Source of the DNA: Ferruginibacter sp.
GTDB taxonomy: Bacteria > Bacteroidota > Bacteroidia > Chitinophagales > Chitinophagaceae
NCBI GenBank assembly: GCA_028288705.1
Contig: JAQBNH010000003.1
Span: 174,655 to 238,654, forward strand
Length of the DNA stretch: 64,000 bases
Direction of reading: 5' to 3'
A program made the translations under genes and the position numbers. How positions within the stretch are numbered: position 1 is the stretch's first letter; the number at the start of each line of letters is the position of its first letter. Positions 17,744 to 26,827 of this stretch are shown here, in pieces. Under the pieces are notes generated by a model. It did no database searches, was not told where the DNA came from, and saw only the letters and a list, made by a program, of their open reading frames with translations.

Positions 17744-18961
17744 TTATTTTTTGTGATGCACTGTCTGAAGGCTGTCGCGGTACACCGCAATTTTATGTGT
17801 GCGCAACAGGTAAGAGGATTTTGTATCAGTACCGGCTAATTGAAAACCAATTGCAGAAGATGGTTGTTGAGGCATATGGCAATCGATGCAATTTTGCTTT
17901 ATTGCTTCGCCAAGTTCCGGGTATTTGGGGCAAAAATTATTTGCTTCCGGCTGATGGCAGCTCATGCATTTTTGAGAATACATTTTTAAATTTCCTGTGG
18001 CCGATTCATGAGAAGAATGACAACTGCCACAAGTCATCTCCGGACTTTTAATAAAACATTTACTGGACGCCATCAGCATGTATTGGTTCCCGTGAACGTC
18101 GGCTTCTTTGGATCTGCCGCCAATCAACTGCGGCATAAAAAAGTTGCCAAGGTCATCACCCATTTTAAAACGAAAGCGCGAGTCAATTTTTAACTGGTCA
18201 TTTCCTGAGTGACAAACCGCGCAGGCATCCAGTTTTTGCTGGTGACCAAGCGTGCTGTTCTTCACCATGAATGCCGCCATTTTCTGATCGGGGTTTGCCT
18301 CATGGAAAGCTACATGCTGGCTCGCCGGACCATGGCAACGCTCGCAGTCGATTCCATAGATCAGGGTTTCTTTTTCAATGACCTGGGTAACGCCGGCCGG
18401 AGTTGAATTTAATTTGGATTCAAGTGACGAGCTATGGCATTCGAAACATTCCGCGCCGATAAACCGTTTGAAATTAGGTGAACTGGCAGAAAAACCCGGA
18501 CTCGTTCCCCACGCATTCACGGCGTTGTAATGGGAGAGTGGCAATTCGTAGGGTTGGCCATTATCAAGGTAGAGATAAGTTTGCGCGTGCCTGGTACCAA
18601 AAACCATATCCAGTTTATACGCATCCTGTTCCCTGCCTTTTATAAAAAACACCTGCTGGTAACTGTCGCCTCTTTTGAGCATGTCGATGCGCTGCGAATC
18701 GTTATAGGCAAAACTGTTTTTACCCGGAAGAAAATTTCCCTGGATATTTTTAGGCAAAGCCAATGCACTGGCTTTAAAATGTGCCGTATTTAAAAAAGAA
18801 TCGTAGATCGCCTGGTGGCATTGCCTGCAGGTGATTGCTCCGGCATAAGCTTTACCCCGGGGATCGGGTGCAGCATCAGCATGATTAAGGCAGCGCGCCA
18901 GGAACAGGATACTGGCACCTAAAAACAATATAAGTAAAAGTGATTTTTTTTGCTGCAGCAT
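17744..18961 (-). CDS. Heptaheme cytochrome c
   Basis: 405 aa from the ATG at 18961 (the frame extends to 19024, but the signal sequence starts at MLQQKKSLLLILFLGASILF). Seven CxxCH haem-binding motifs are present: CRQCH, CFECH, CERCH, CAVCH, CGSCH, CMSCH and CIDCH. The protein is exported and probably anchored by its N-terminal helix, or cut after Ala-Asp-Ala-Ala. The spacing resembles multihaem cytochromes of the cytochrome c554/DmsE-like group, which carry electrons in the periplasm. No partner oxidoreductase or c-type biogenesis gene lies nearby, so the electron donor and acceptor are unknown. Confidence 0.88.
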   Translation of the reverse strand: MLQQKKSLLLILFLGASILFLARCLNHADAAPDPRGKAYAGAITCRQCHQAIYDSFLNTAHFKASALALPKNIQGNFLPGKNSFAYNDSQRIDMLKRGDSYQQVFFIKGREQDAYKLDMVFGTRHAQTYLYLDNGQPYELPLSHYNAVNAWGTSPGFSASSPNFKRFIGAECFECHSSSLESKLNSTPAGVTQVIEKETLIYGIDCERCHGPASQHVAFHEANPDQKMAAFMVKNSTLGHQQKLDACAVCHSGNDQLKIDSRFRFKMGDDLGNFFMPQLIGGRSKEADVHGNQYMLMASSKCFIKSPEMTCGSCHSSHESATGNLKMYSQKCMSCHQPEANNFCPKYPELGEAIKQNCIDCHMPQQPSSAIGFQLAGTDTKSSYLLRTHKIAVYRDSLQTVHHKK

Positions 18962-19095
18962 CCTTGAAGCTCTTTTTTTTGCCAGCGAAATATACAGATA
19001 TTCTTTTATAAGCAGCGTGGTCAATAAGATCTAAGGCACGTTAACAAAGAGAATTACAGACCTCCTGAAAATATTTTTTTAAAACAGCGATATTT

Positions 19096-19127
19096 TTTGT
19101 TGCAGAAAATTTGAACCCTTACTTTTG
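19096..19127 (+). promoter_or_regulatory. Promoter of tRNA-Ser (Bacteroidota -33/-7)
   Basis: TTTG at 19096-19099, a 20-nt spacer and TACTTTTG at 19120-19127, a full match to the consensus. The mature tRNA begins 4 bases after the -7 box, so transcription must begin at or before 19132; this fixes the -7-to-start distance for the other promoters in this window. Confidence 0.8.
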
Positions 19128-19131
19128 CCGC

Positions 19132-19216
19132 GGAGAGCTGGCAGAGTGGTCGATTGCGGCAGTCTTGAAAACTGTTGACTGTTACAGGTCCGGGGGTTCG
19201 AATCCCTCGCTCTCCG
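19132..19216 (+). tRNA. tRNA-Ser (anticodon UGA)
   Basis: 85-nt cloverleaf. The acceptor stem pairs 19132-19138 (ggagagc) with 19209-19215 (gctctcc), discriminator G at 19216. Anticodon loop CTTGAAA with TGA at 19166-19168, closed by a 5-bp stem. The T arm contains GGTTCGAATC. A long variable arm, typical of class II tRNA-Ser, lies in between. The 3' CCA is not encoded (the bases after the discriminator read c-a-c), so it has to be added by the CCA enzyme. It reads UCN serine codons, mainly UCA. Confidence 0.96.
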
Positions 19217-19230
19217 CACTAATCTTTTTA

Positions 19231-19259
19231 AAAGTCCTGGAGCTATTCCAGGACTTTTT
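19231..19259 (+). terminator. Terminator of tRNA-Ser
   Basis: An 11-bp perfect stem (19231-19241 with 19247-19257), 5-nt loop and five T residues, 14 bases after the tRNA. Confidence 0.92.
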
Positions 19260-19476
19260 CTTTTCCAGTTGTCGCGGCTCCTTCAAAAATCGTCGGGAAA
19301 ATTCATCCACATCCCTAACGCGCTCTTCCATTCGGAAAAAATAAAATCTTCATTTTGTTTAGTGCTGATGATGATTCAGCCATATTCAGGCGAACAAAAC
19401 GTGGCGATAACCTCCTTTATATTCTGGCATATCTTTTTATGTAGCTATTGGAACGATCACCAATAAAACTATTATT

Positions 19477-19986
19477 ATGGACGAAATTATTAACCTCTCC
19501 GATAATGAGGCAATCAAAAAATTAAAGGAACTGGCAGGCGCTATCAACATCTGCATGTTCTGTACAAATATTCAAAATGATAACGGCGCTGTAACACGGC
19601 CGATGGCGACTCAGATTTCAGATAAAGATGATTATCTCTGGTTTATCACTGATAAAAACAGCCATAAGAACCGGGAGATCGCACAGGATAATAAAATACA
19701 GTTGTTTTATTCAGATCCGGGAAAAAGCAGTTTTGTAGAAATTACCGGAACTGCTGAAGTGGTGTTCGACCAGGCCAAAGTGGATGAACTTTGGAATCCG
19801 TTTATGAAAACCTGGTTCCAGGAAGGAAAGGATGATCCAAATATAAGCCTGATAAAAGTTCAGCCCAAAGAAGGAAATTACTGGGATAATAAAGGCAACC
19901 GAATGACTAACTTCTTCCGCATGATGGCTTCGGTAGTTGTAGGGAAGGACCTTGTAGATGGAGAAGAAGGCGAAATGAAATTTTAA
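19477..19986 (+). CDS. Pyridoxamine 5'-phosphate oxidase-like (general stress protein 26 type) protein
   Basis: 169 aa split-beta-barrel flavin-binding fold. The pattern RPMATQISDKDDYLWFITDKNSHKNREI (about 41-68) and the following LFYSDPGKSSFVEITGTA are typical of the small GSP26-like group, which bind FMN or F420-like cofactors; they are usually not true PdxH enzymes. Substrate unknown. The gene ends in a bidirectional terminator shared with the convergent secreted protein. Confidence 0.85.
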   Translation: MDEIINLSDNEAIKKLKELAGAINICMFCTNIQNDNGAVTRPMATQISDKDDYLWFITDKNSHKNREIAQDNKIQLFYSDPGKSSFVEITGTAEVVFDQAKVDELWNPFMKTWFQEGKDDPNISLIKVQPKEGNYWDNKGNRMTNFFRMMASVVVGKDLVDGEEGEMKF

Positions 19987-20019
19987 AAAATGGCCGGGAT
20001 ATTTTCCCGGCCATTTTTT
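19985..20019. terminator. Bidirectional terminator
   Basis: Stem of up to 15 bp with an A tract on the left and T tract on the right (core tggccggga 19991-19999 with 20005-20013, 5-nt loop). It can stop transcription from both convergent genes. Confidence 0.92.
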
Positions 20020-20391
20020 TTACTGCTTATTTCTTGTATAAGCTTCTGTGACGAATGCGGCCGCACGATGTTCGCAGCCATCGTCCACCACTTTAATATA
20101 AAATTTATCCGCGTCGATTTTATACGTGTACACGCCAACCTGGCTTTCGCAGGGACTCATCCCCGACAATTTCTGAATTCGCAATGTATCCTTGTTAACC
20201 GAATAAGACATCGTCTCCAAAACATTCCCCTGGTAACTTAATTGCATGCTGTCTTTCGTAAAAGTCAAACTTACTTCTTCGGGAGACGGAATGTTGGCAA
20301 TGCCGGTCCAGCTGCTGTTTGCTAAATTCTGTTGTGCCCGTGCAGAGAAGGCGCCAAGCAAAATGAAAACGACTATTAATGATTTGTACAT
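20020..20391 (-). CDS. Secreted protein of unknown function, lipocalin-like size
   Basis: 123 aa from the ATG at 20391, chosen because the signal peptide (MYKSLIVVFILLGAFSARAQ) begins there. The mature part starts with a SSWTGIANIPSPEEVSLTF segment and alternates hydrophobic residues as in a small beta-barrel; two Cys (in SPCES and DDGCE) could form a disulfide. No defined family. Confidence 0.6.
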   Translation of the reverse strand: MYKSLIVVFILLGAFSARAQQNLANSSWTGIANIPSPEEVSLTFTKDSMQLSYQGNVLETMSYSVNKDTLRIQKLSGMSPCESQVGVYTYKIDADKFYIKVVDDGCEHRAAAFVTEAYTRNKQ

Positions 20392-20485
20392 AAAATTCTT
20401 TTCATAAAAATAAGTCATCATATATAAATAATGCCAAATTATTACAAATGGTAAGGGGTACAAAAATCTGCAGCGGGATAATGCT

Positions 20486-20493
20486 TAACTTTG
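20486..20493 (+). promoter_or_regulatory. -7 promoter element for the thiolase gene
   Basis: TAACTTTG, full match to TAnnTTTG, 19 bases before the ATG. No clear -33 box. Confidence 0.5.
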
Positions 20494-20512
20494 CGTTCAA
20501 ATTATCAATCAT

Positions 20513-21694
20513 ATGAATGAAGTGTATATAATTTCTGCCGTGAGAACGCCATTGGGCAGTTTCGGTGGTTCACTCAAAGACTTATCCGCTACTAAATTGG
20601 GCGCTATTGCGATCAAGGGCGCAATCGAAAAAGCCGGGGTTGATCCTAAGTTGGTGAACGACGTGTTGATGGGCTCCGTGATCCAGGCAAACCTTGGTCA
20701 GGCACCTGCAAGACAAGCAGCAAAGTTTGCTGGCCTGCCAGATGAAGTGAATTGTACAACCATCAACAAAGTTTGTGCAAGCGGTATGAAATCAATTGTC
20801 CTCGCAGCACAGAGCATTATGCTCGGCGACGCGGATATTGTTGTTGCAGGCGGGATGGAAAGTATGAGCAATGTGCCATTCTATGTAGACAGCATGCGCT
20901 GGGGCAATAAATATGGTAATACGCAATTAATCGACGGCCTTGCGAAAGACGGCCTCACAGATGTGTATGATGGAAAAGCAATGGGCAATGCGGCGGAACT
21001 TTGCGCAGGAACCTGCGGCATCAGCCGTGAAGACCAGGATGCCTTTGCTGTTGAAAGTTACAAACGCAGCCAGGCGGCGGTGAATGAAGGAAGATTTGAT
21101 AATGAAATTGTTCCGGTGGAAATTCCGCAACGCAAAGGTGACCCGGTGATTTTTTCCAAAGATGAAGAGCCTTTCAATGTAAAATTTGATAAGATCGCAG
21201 GGCTGAAAGGAGCGTTTACAAAAGACGGAACGGTTACTGCTGCCAATGCGTCAACCATGAATGATGGTGCAGCCGCTTTGTTATTAATGAGCAAAGCAAA
21301 AGCCGATGAACTGGGCTTGAAACCCATCGCAAAAGTGGTTTCGTTTGCAGATGCAGAACAGGCTCCGGAATGGTTTACCACAACACCTGCGATTGCTGTT
21401 CCAAAAGCAGTAGCCAAAGCCGGACTTAAAATGGAAGACATCCATTATTTTGAACTGAACGAAGCATTTGCTGTGGTAGGCATCGAAAATACACGCCGGA
21501 TGAAATTGGATCCGGCTAAAGTAAATGTGAATGGCGGTGCAGTTTCCATCGGTCATCCGCTCGGTGCGAGCGGTGCCAGGATCATTGTTACTTTGATCAA
21601 TGTATTGAAACAAAACAATGCAAAATATGGTGCGGCCGGAATCTGTAATGGTGGGGGCGGAGCTAGTGCAATGGTTATTGAAAATCTTAGTTAA
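20513..21694 (+). CDS. Acetyl-CoA C-acetyltransferase (thiolase)
   Basis: 393 aa, standard thiolase length. Catalysis: nucleophile Cys88 in NKVCASGMKS, His348 in GHPLGASGAR and Cys378 in ICNGGGGASAM. It condenses two acetyl-CoA to acetoacetyl-CoA or works in the reverse, degradative direction. No beta-oxidation partner genes are next to it; a thioredoxin-like gene follows 22 bases later and may be on the same transcript. The biosynthetic or degradative direction cannot be told from sequence. Confidence 0.94.
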   Translation: MNEVYIISAVRTPLGSFGGSLKDLSATKLGAIAIKGAIEKAGVDPKLVNDVLMGSVIQANLGQAPARQAAKFAGLPDEVNCTTINKVCASGMKSIVLAAQSIMLGDADIVVAGGMESMSNVPFYVDSMRWGNKYGNTQLIDGLAKDGLTDVYDGKAMGNAAELCAGTCGISREDQDAFAVESYKRSQAAVNEGRFDNEIVPVEIPQRKGDPVIFSKDEEPFNVKFDKIAGLKGAFTKDGTVTAANASTMNDGAAALLLMSKAKADELGLKPIAKVVSFADAEQAPEWFTTTPAIAVPKAVAKAGLKMEDIHYFELNEAFAVVGIENTRRMKLDPAKVNVNGGAVSIGHPLGASGARIIVTLINVLKQNNAKYGAAGICNGGGGASAMVIENLS

Positions 21695-21716
21695 CACATC
21701 ATTAAATAAAAATAGT

Positions 21717-22838
21717 ATGAAATTAATTTTCGCGGTTTCCCTGTTTCTCTCCGTGTCGGCATCAGCACAAAAAACGGATTCTGCTTATGCAATAAAAGGC
21801 GTTTTTTCTTCTGTGAAAAAAGGAAAAGCTTACCTCAATGTTTATAAAGACGGTGCTGCAAAAAAAGATTCCGCACAGATCGTTAATGGCCAGTTCGCCT
21901 TTAAAGGTTTTGTGTCACCGGAAACGCCGTTAACCGCCATTTTAACAACTGAAGCAAAAACCGGCGGTCCTAACGATTATCTATACATCTACCTGCAACC
22001 TTCGAAGATGACAATTACCGGAGTTGGTGATACGATGAAAAATTTGAAGATCCGCGGGTCGCAATTGAACGATGAAAATGCCTTATTGCAAAAAACCTTG
22101 CAGCCGATTGCAGACTGGGAAGAACGCAATTCAAAAATATACGATATCGCTTCCGAGGCTAAAAATAAAGCAGTGATCGATAGCCTGGACAAAGTGGATA
22201 TGGACGTAATGAAAGCGAAGCGTGAACTCATCGCGTCATTCGTAAAAAAATATCCTGGTTCATTGCGCAGCGCCATGGCCATTGAACAGAACTATGGTTA
22301 TTATGCAGAAGCTTCAGATGTAGCACCACTGTACAATGCGCTCACGCCGAAGATCAAAGCCAGTAAAAATGGTATGGCTATAAAAAAGATGCTGGACGTT
22401 TACCAAACGGTAGCTGTAGGGCAATTGGCACCAGACATCAGCCAGGCAGATACATCAGGAAATACGTTTAACCTTGCTTCGTTAAAAGGAAAATATGTGA
22501 TGGTAGATTTTTGGGCGAGCTGGTGCGGACCTTGCCGCAGGGAAAATCCAAATATCGTGAAAGCTTATGCGCAATATCATCCAAAAGGGTTGGAGATCTT
22601 TGGCGTGTCCTACGATGGGCCGAAAGGCAAATCTAAATGGATCAAAGCGATCAACGATGATCGGTTAAACTGGTACCAGGTAAGTGATTTGAAAGGCTGG
22701 CAGAACAGCACATCTGATCAATATTATATTAAAGCGATCCCCGCAAACCTTTTGTTGGATAAAGATGGCCGCATTATCGCGAAAAATTTATTCGGAGCAG
22801 CACTTACTGCGAAACTTGCCGAATTAATGCCGGACTAG
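21717..22838 (+). CDS. TlpA/ResA-like thiol-disulfide protein with DUF4369 domain
   Basis: 373 aa from the ATG at 21717 where a signal peptide starts (MKLIFAVSLFLSVSASAQ). The N-terminal DUF4369 beta-domain (about 25-115, KGVFSSVKKGKAYLNVYKDG) is followed by a helical linker and a C-terminal thioredoxin domain (about 235-373) with the active site WASWCGPCRREN. It works in the periplasm as a thiol-disulfide oxidoreductase, a layout typical of Bacteroidota. It could reduce apocytochrome c or envelope disulfides; the exact partner is inference. Confidence 0.9.
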   Translation: MKLIFAVSLFLSVSASAQKTDSAYAIKGVFSSVKKGKAYLNVYKDGAAKKDSAQIVNGQFAFKGFVSPETPLTAILTTEAKTGGPNDYLYIYLQPSKMTITGVGDTMKNLKIRGSQLNDENALLQKTLQPIADWEERNSKIYDIASEAKNKAVIDSLDKVDMDVMKAKRELIASFVKKYPGSLRSAMAIEQNYGYYAEASDVAPLYNALTPKIKASKNGMAIKKMLDVYQTVAVGQLAPDISQADTSGNTFNLASLKGKYVMVDFWASWCGPCRRENPNIVKAYAQYHPKGLEIFGVSYDGPKGKSKWIKAINDDRLNWYQVSDLKGWQNSTSDQYYIKAIPANLLLDKDGRIIAKNLFGAALTAKLAELMPD

Positions 22839-22864
22839 TGAATAAAAAAGGCATAAAACCCTGA

Positions 22865-22896
22865 TTTGCTCATCTGCCTGTTATAGAATAAATTTG
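22865..22896 (+). promoter_or_regulatory. Promoter of pdhB
   Basis: TTTG at 22865-22868, 20-nt spacer, TAAATTTG at 22889-22896: full match to both Bacteroidota elements. The pdhB ATG is 38 bases after the -7 box. Confidence 0.7.
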
Positions 22897-22934
22897 CGCC
22901 CTATTCAAGAATAAACGTAAACTGATAAATCAAT

Positions 22935-23918
22935 ATGCGACAAATTGCATTTAGAGAAGCCCTGAGAGAAGCGATGCAGGAAGAGATGAGAAGAGATGAA
23001 AAAGTCTTTTTGATGGGAGAGGAAGTGGCAGAATATAATGGGGCATATAAAGTAAGCCAGGGTATGCTGGAGGAATTTGGTGAACGCCGCGTCATTGATA
23101 CGCCGATCGCAGAATTAGGATTTACCGCTATTGCAGTTGGCGCAGCACAAAATGGTTTGCGCCCGATCGTAGAATACATGACCTGGAATTTTGCGGTATT
23201 GCCGCTGGATCAGATCCTGAACACCGCTTCTAAAATGCTCGCGATGAGTGGCGGCCAGGTAGGTTGCCCGATCGTATTTCGCGGAGCAAATGGTAGCGCA
23301 GGCCAGTTAGGTGCGCAACACTCTACGGCGTTTGAATCTATGTACGCCAATATTCCCGGGTTAAAAGTGATATCTGTGAGCAATCCTTACGATGCAAAAG
23401 GCTTATTAAAAGCGGCTATCCGCGATGACGATCCTGTTGTTTTTATGGAGAGTGAAGTGATGTATGGTGAAAAAGGAGAGGTGCCGGAGGAAGAATATGT
23501 GTTGCCTATCGGGAAATGTTTTATCAAACGGGAAGGGAAAGATGTAACGATCGTTTCGTTCAACAAGATGATGAAAGTGGCGCTTGGTGCGGCCGAAGAA
23601 TTAGCGAAAGAAGGTATTGAAGCTGAAGTGATCGACGTTGCAACGATTCGCCCGCTGGATTGGTTTACAATTTTAGAAAGCGTAAAGAAAACAAATCGTC
23701 TGGTGATCGTGGAAGAACAATGGCCATTCGCCAGCGTTAGCTCAGAGATCGCATATCGCATTCAAAAAGAAGGATTCGATTATCTTGATGCGCCGATCCG
23801 CAGGATCACCTCTGCCGATGCACCGATGCACTACGCTCCCAATCTTGTTGCAGCCTATTTGCCGGATGTTCCAAGAACGGTGAAACTCGTAAAAGAAGTG
23901 ATGTACTTAAAAAAATAA
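22935..23918 (+). CDS. pdhB: Pyruvate dehydrogenase E1 component, beta subunit
   Basis: 327 aa transketolase-like beta subunit. It begins MRQIAFREALREAMQEEMRRDEKVFLMGEEVAEYNGAYKVSQGM, the standard E1-beta start, and includes the conserved DTPIAELGFTAIAVGAAQNGLRPIVEYM and GRMMKVAL-type C-terminal region (EVIDVATIRPLDW). With PdhA it forms the thiamine-diphosphate E1 that decarboxylates pyruvate and acetylates the E2 lipoyl arm. The alpha-subunit gene lies 4.4 kb downstream on the same strand, so E1 is not encoded in one operon here. Confidence 0.95.
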   Translation: MRQIAFREALREAMQEEMRRDEKVFLMGEEVAEYNGAYKVSQGMLEEFGERRVIDTPIAELGFTAIAVGAAQNGLRPIVEYMTWNFAVLPLDQILNTASKMLAMSGGQVGCPIVFRGANGSAGQLGAQHSTAFESMYANIPGLKVISVSNPYDAKGLLKAAIRDDDPVVFMESEVMYGEKGEVPEEEYVLPIGKCFIKREGKDVTIVSFNKMMKVALGAAEELAKEGIEAEVIDVATIRPLDWFTILESVKKTNRLVIVEEQWPFASVSSEIAYRIQKEGFDYLDAPIRRITSADAPMHYAPNLVAAYLPDVPRTVKLVKEVMYLKK

Positions 23919-23933
23919 TTTGTCAGGAAAATG

Positions 23934-23960
23934 AAAGCCTCGTTCAGCGGGGCTTTTTTT
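23934..23960 (+). terminator. Terminator after pdhB
   Basis: 9-bp stem with one G-T pair (23934-23942 with 23948-23956), 5-nt loop and seven T residues (23954-23960). Confidence 0.88.
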
Positions 23961-24074
23961 ATGCCCCTCCCTTTTTTAAAGATCGCGGCAGCATCGGCCT
24001 CGCAGGCCTATACTTCTTAAATCCCGGCAGCAGGAATCGCCACATCCGGCTAAACAATTGCATGCCAACTGCGT

Positions 24075-24082
24075 TATCTTTG
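24075..24082 (+). promoter_or_regulatory. -7 promoter element for the ubiD-like gene
   Basis: TATCTTTG, full match to TAnnTTTG, 17 bases before the ATG at 24100. No good -33 box. Confidence 0.5.
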
Positions 24083-24099
24083 CAACGAAAAATTCATCA

Positions 24100-25935
24100 A
24101 TGGCTTATCGTTCCCTGGAAGCATGTTTACTGGATCTGGAAAAAAACGGGCAGCTGGTTCGTATTAGTGAAAAGGTAGATCCATTCCTCGAAATGGCCGC
24201 GATCCATCTGCGTGTATTCGAAGCCGGTGGACCTGCATTGTTGTTTGAAAGAGTGAAGGGAACTAAATATCGCGCGGCGTCAAATATTTACGGCAGTTTA
24301 CAAAGAAGTGAATTTATTTTCCGCGACACGTTGCCATCGGTTCAAAAGCTCATCAGTTTCCGGAATAACCCGATGGAAGCATTAAAACAACCCTTGCAAA
24401 ATATTGGTACCGGTTTAGCCGCATGGAAAGCATTGCCTTTAAAAAATCCCGCTGACAAGCCGGTGCTTTTTGAAGAAATCCACATTTCAGATCTCCCGTT
24501 GATTCAACACTGGCCAATGGATGGCGGGGCATTTGTAACATTGCCACAGGTGTATACAGAAGATGCCGATAAACCAGGCATTATGAATGCAAACCTCGGC
24601 ATGTACAGGATCCAACTGAGCGGGAATGACTATATTTTAAATGAAGAGATCGGCCTGCACTACCAATTGCATCGGGGTATCGGCGTTCACCAGTCCAAAG
24701 CAAATAAGGCGGGCAGGCCTTTAAAGGTAAGTGTCTTCGTCGGAGGTCCGCCATCACACGCAGTTGCAGCCGTAATGCCATTACCGGAAGGCATTAGTGA
24801 AATGACATTTGCCGGGGTATTGGGTGGCAGGCGTTTTCGTTATGTTTATAAAGATGGCTATTGCATCAGCACCGATGCTGATTTTGTGATCACCGGTGAA
24901 GTTTCGCCCCTGCAAAATAAGCCGGAAGGACCCTTTGGTGATCATCTCGGTTATTACAGTTTACGACATGATTTTCCACTGATGAAAGTGCACAAAGTAT
25001 ATGCACGGAAAAATGCTATCTGGCCGTTCACCGTTGTTGGCCGCCCACCACAGGAAGACACAAGTTTCGGGCAGCTTATTCATCATATTACCGGCTCTGC
25101 GATACAAAAAGAAATTCCCGGACTTAAAGAAGTGCATGCTGTGGATGCGGCCGGCGTTCACCCGTTGTTGTTAGCGATCGGGAGCGAACGGTATACCCCT
25201 TATGCGCAGGCGAAGCAACCCGCCGAGATCCTGACGATTGCGAATCATATTTTAGGAACCGGTCAGCTAAGCCTGGCGAAATTTCTGTTCATCACGGCTG
25301 ACGAAGAAAACAAATTATGTGCGCAAGCTATCCCGCAGTATCTGCATTTTATTTTTGAGCGAATAGATCTGCGCCGCGACATTCATTTCTATACAAAAAC
25401 AACAATCGACACGCTGGATTATTCCGGTGGCGAAATTAACAGCGGCAGTAAAGTGGTGTTGGCGGCGTACGGCGAAAAACGGCGGGAACCGGGAACGTCA
25501 CTGCCGTCCTTCTTTAATGCGTTTGAACATATTACCTGCAGGTTGGTCATGCCGGGCGTAGTGGCTATTCAAATTGAGCCATTCACTGATTATCAAAATG
25601 CACGTTCACAAATGGATGAGTTGGATCAGTGGTTGAAAAAGCACCTGGGTGAACTAACCAATTACCCGCTGATTGTCGTTTGCGATGATGCTCAGTTTTT
25701 ATCCGCACAACTCAATAATTTTCTTTGGGTAACTTTTACAAGGAGCAATCCTTCACACGATATATACGGTGTAGATGCATTTACAGAAAATAAACACTGG
25801 GGCTGCCATGGACCGATGATTGTAGATGCGCGCAGCAAGCCACATCACGCACCGCCACTGGCAAAGGATCCCGCAGTAGAAAATAATATTGACCGTATTT
25901 TTGAAAAGGGTGGAAGCCTGTACAATAAATTATAA
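24100..25935 (+). CDS. UbiD family decarboxylase
   Basis: 611 aa from the ATG at 24100 (a frame extension to 24058 crosses the promoter box). UbiD enzymes use prenylated FMN to decarboxylate aromatic or alpha,beta-unsaturated acids. Conserved regions: GGPALLFERVKG (about 47-58), a YRIQLSGNDYILN-like segment, EGPFGDHLGYY (Glu of the active site) and VGRPPQEDTSFG. It is longer than E. coli UbiD (497 aa), with extra C-terminal sequence, as in the Bacteroidota subgroup. No prenyltransferase (UbiX) gene lies in this window. The role may be menaquinone-type or another aromatic acid decarboxylation; the substrate is not determined. Confidence 0.9.
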   Translation: MAYRSLEACLLDLEKNGQLVRISEKVDPFLEMAAIHLRVFEAGGPALLFERVKGTKYRAASNIYGSLQRSEFIFRDTLPSVQKLISFRNNPMEALKQPLQNIGTGLAAWKALPLKNPADKPVLFEEIHISDLPLIQHWPMDGGAFVTLPQVYTEDADKPGIMNANLGMYRIQLSGNDYILNEEIGLHYQLHRGIGVHQSKANKAGRPLKVSVFVGGPPSHAVAAVMPLPEGISEMTFAGVLGGRRFRYVYKDGYCISTDADFVITGEVSPLQNKPEGPFGDHLGYYSLRHDFPLMKVHKVYARKNAIWPFTVVGRPPQEDTSFGQLIHHITGSAIQKEIPGLKEVHAVDAAGVHPLLLAIGSERYTPYAQAKQPAEILTIANHILGTGQLSLAKFLFITADEENKLCAQAIPQYLHFIFERIDLRRDIHFYTKTTIDTLDYSGGEINSGSKVVLAAYGEKRREPGTSLPSFFNAFEHITCRLVMPGVVAIQIEPFTDYQNARSQMDELDQWLKKHLGELTNYPLIVVCDDAQFLSAQLNNFLWVTFTRSNPSHDIYGVDAFTENKHWGCHGPMIVDARSKPHHAPPLAKDPAVENNIDRIFEKGGSLYNKL

Positions 25936-25938
25936 CTA

Positions 25939-26826
25939 ATGAAAATTGCCTTACTCTTTTTATTAACGTTTACCGGGTTGGGGTGTACCGCACAAACAAC
26001 GAATCCTCTATCCAGCAATAAGGACGACAATACATTGTTGTGGGAGATTAGCGGCAACGGGCTTACATCTCCCAGTTATTTATTCGGGACTTTTCACCTG
26101 ATGTGCAAAGATGACATCCGCTTCAGCGCAAACCTCCGGCAAGCAATAAAAGATGTGCAAGATGTCTATTTTGAAATGGACCTCGATGATCCGGCCAATA
26201 CTTTTGGTGCACTTCTTTACATGAATATGAAGGACGGCAAAACGCTGAAGGACTTATACAACGACAGCGACTACCAGAAGCTGAATAATTACCTGCGTGA
26301 TTCTTTACAATTACCAACAGCAATGTTGGAGAAAATGAAACCCGGATTTTTAGAAGCCATGTTTTATCCGAAAATGATGCCCTGCAAAAATATTGGCAGC
26401 ATTGAAGAAGCGCTGATGAAAATTGCTAAAGCGGGTAAAAAGGAGATCCGTGGATTTGAAACGATTGCCGAACAGGCAGCCGTGTTCGACAGCATTCCTT
26501 ATGAAACACAGGCCAAAAGCTTGTTACAGACGATCGACAGCCTTGATCAGTATAAAAAATATTTTGATACAATGACGCGCGTGTATCTTTCCCAGGATAT
26601 AAAAGCCATTGAAGGTTTACTGTCGAAATCGGAATTTGGCATGGAAGAGAATCGCGAAGCATTATTGGATAACCGTAACAGGAACTGGGTAAATCAATTA
26701 AAAAAGATCCTGTCCGAAAAAACGATTTTTATGGCGGTAGGAGCCGGGCATTTGCTGGGAGAAAACGGGTTGATCAGTTTGTTACGCAAACAAGGTTACC
26801 AGCTGCGTCCGATCCTGAATCAATAA
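25939..26826 (+). CDS. TraB/GumN family protein, secreted
   Basis: 295 aa with a signal peptide (cleavage near TAQ, about residue 20). The family marks are LFGTFHLMC (His in the GTFH motif), the EMD in VYFEMDLDD and the C-terminal MAVGAGHLLGENGLISLL box. Members of TraB/GumN are related to the metallo-type protease-like fold of Tiki and act in the envelope; activity for this subgroup is unproven. The gene is 3 bases after the ubiD-like stop, so the two form an operon. Confidence 0.85.
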   Translation: MKIALLFLLTFTGLGCTAQTTNPLSSNKDDNTLLWEISGNGLTSPSYLFGTFHLMCKDDIRFSANLRQAIKDVQDVYFEMDLDDPANTFGALLYMNMKDGKTLKDLYNDSDYQKLNNYLRDSLQLPTAMLEKMKPGFLEAMFYPKMMPCKNIGSIEEALMKIAKAGKKEIRGFETIAEQAAVFDSIPYETQAKSLLQTIDSLDQYKKYFDTMTRVYLSQDIKAIEGLLSKSEFGMEENREALLDNRNRNWVNQLKKILSEKTIFMAVGAGHLLGENGLISLLRKQGYQLRPILNQ

Positions 26827-26827
26827 A

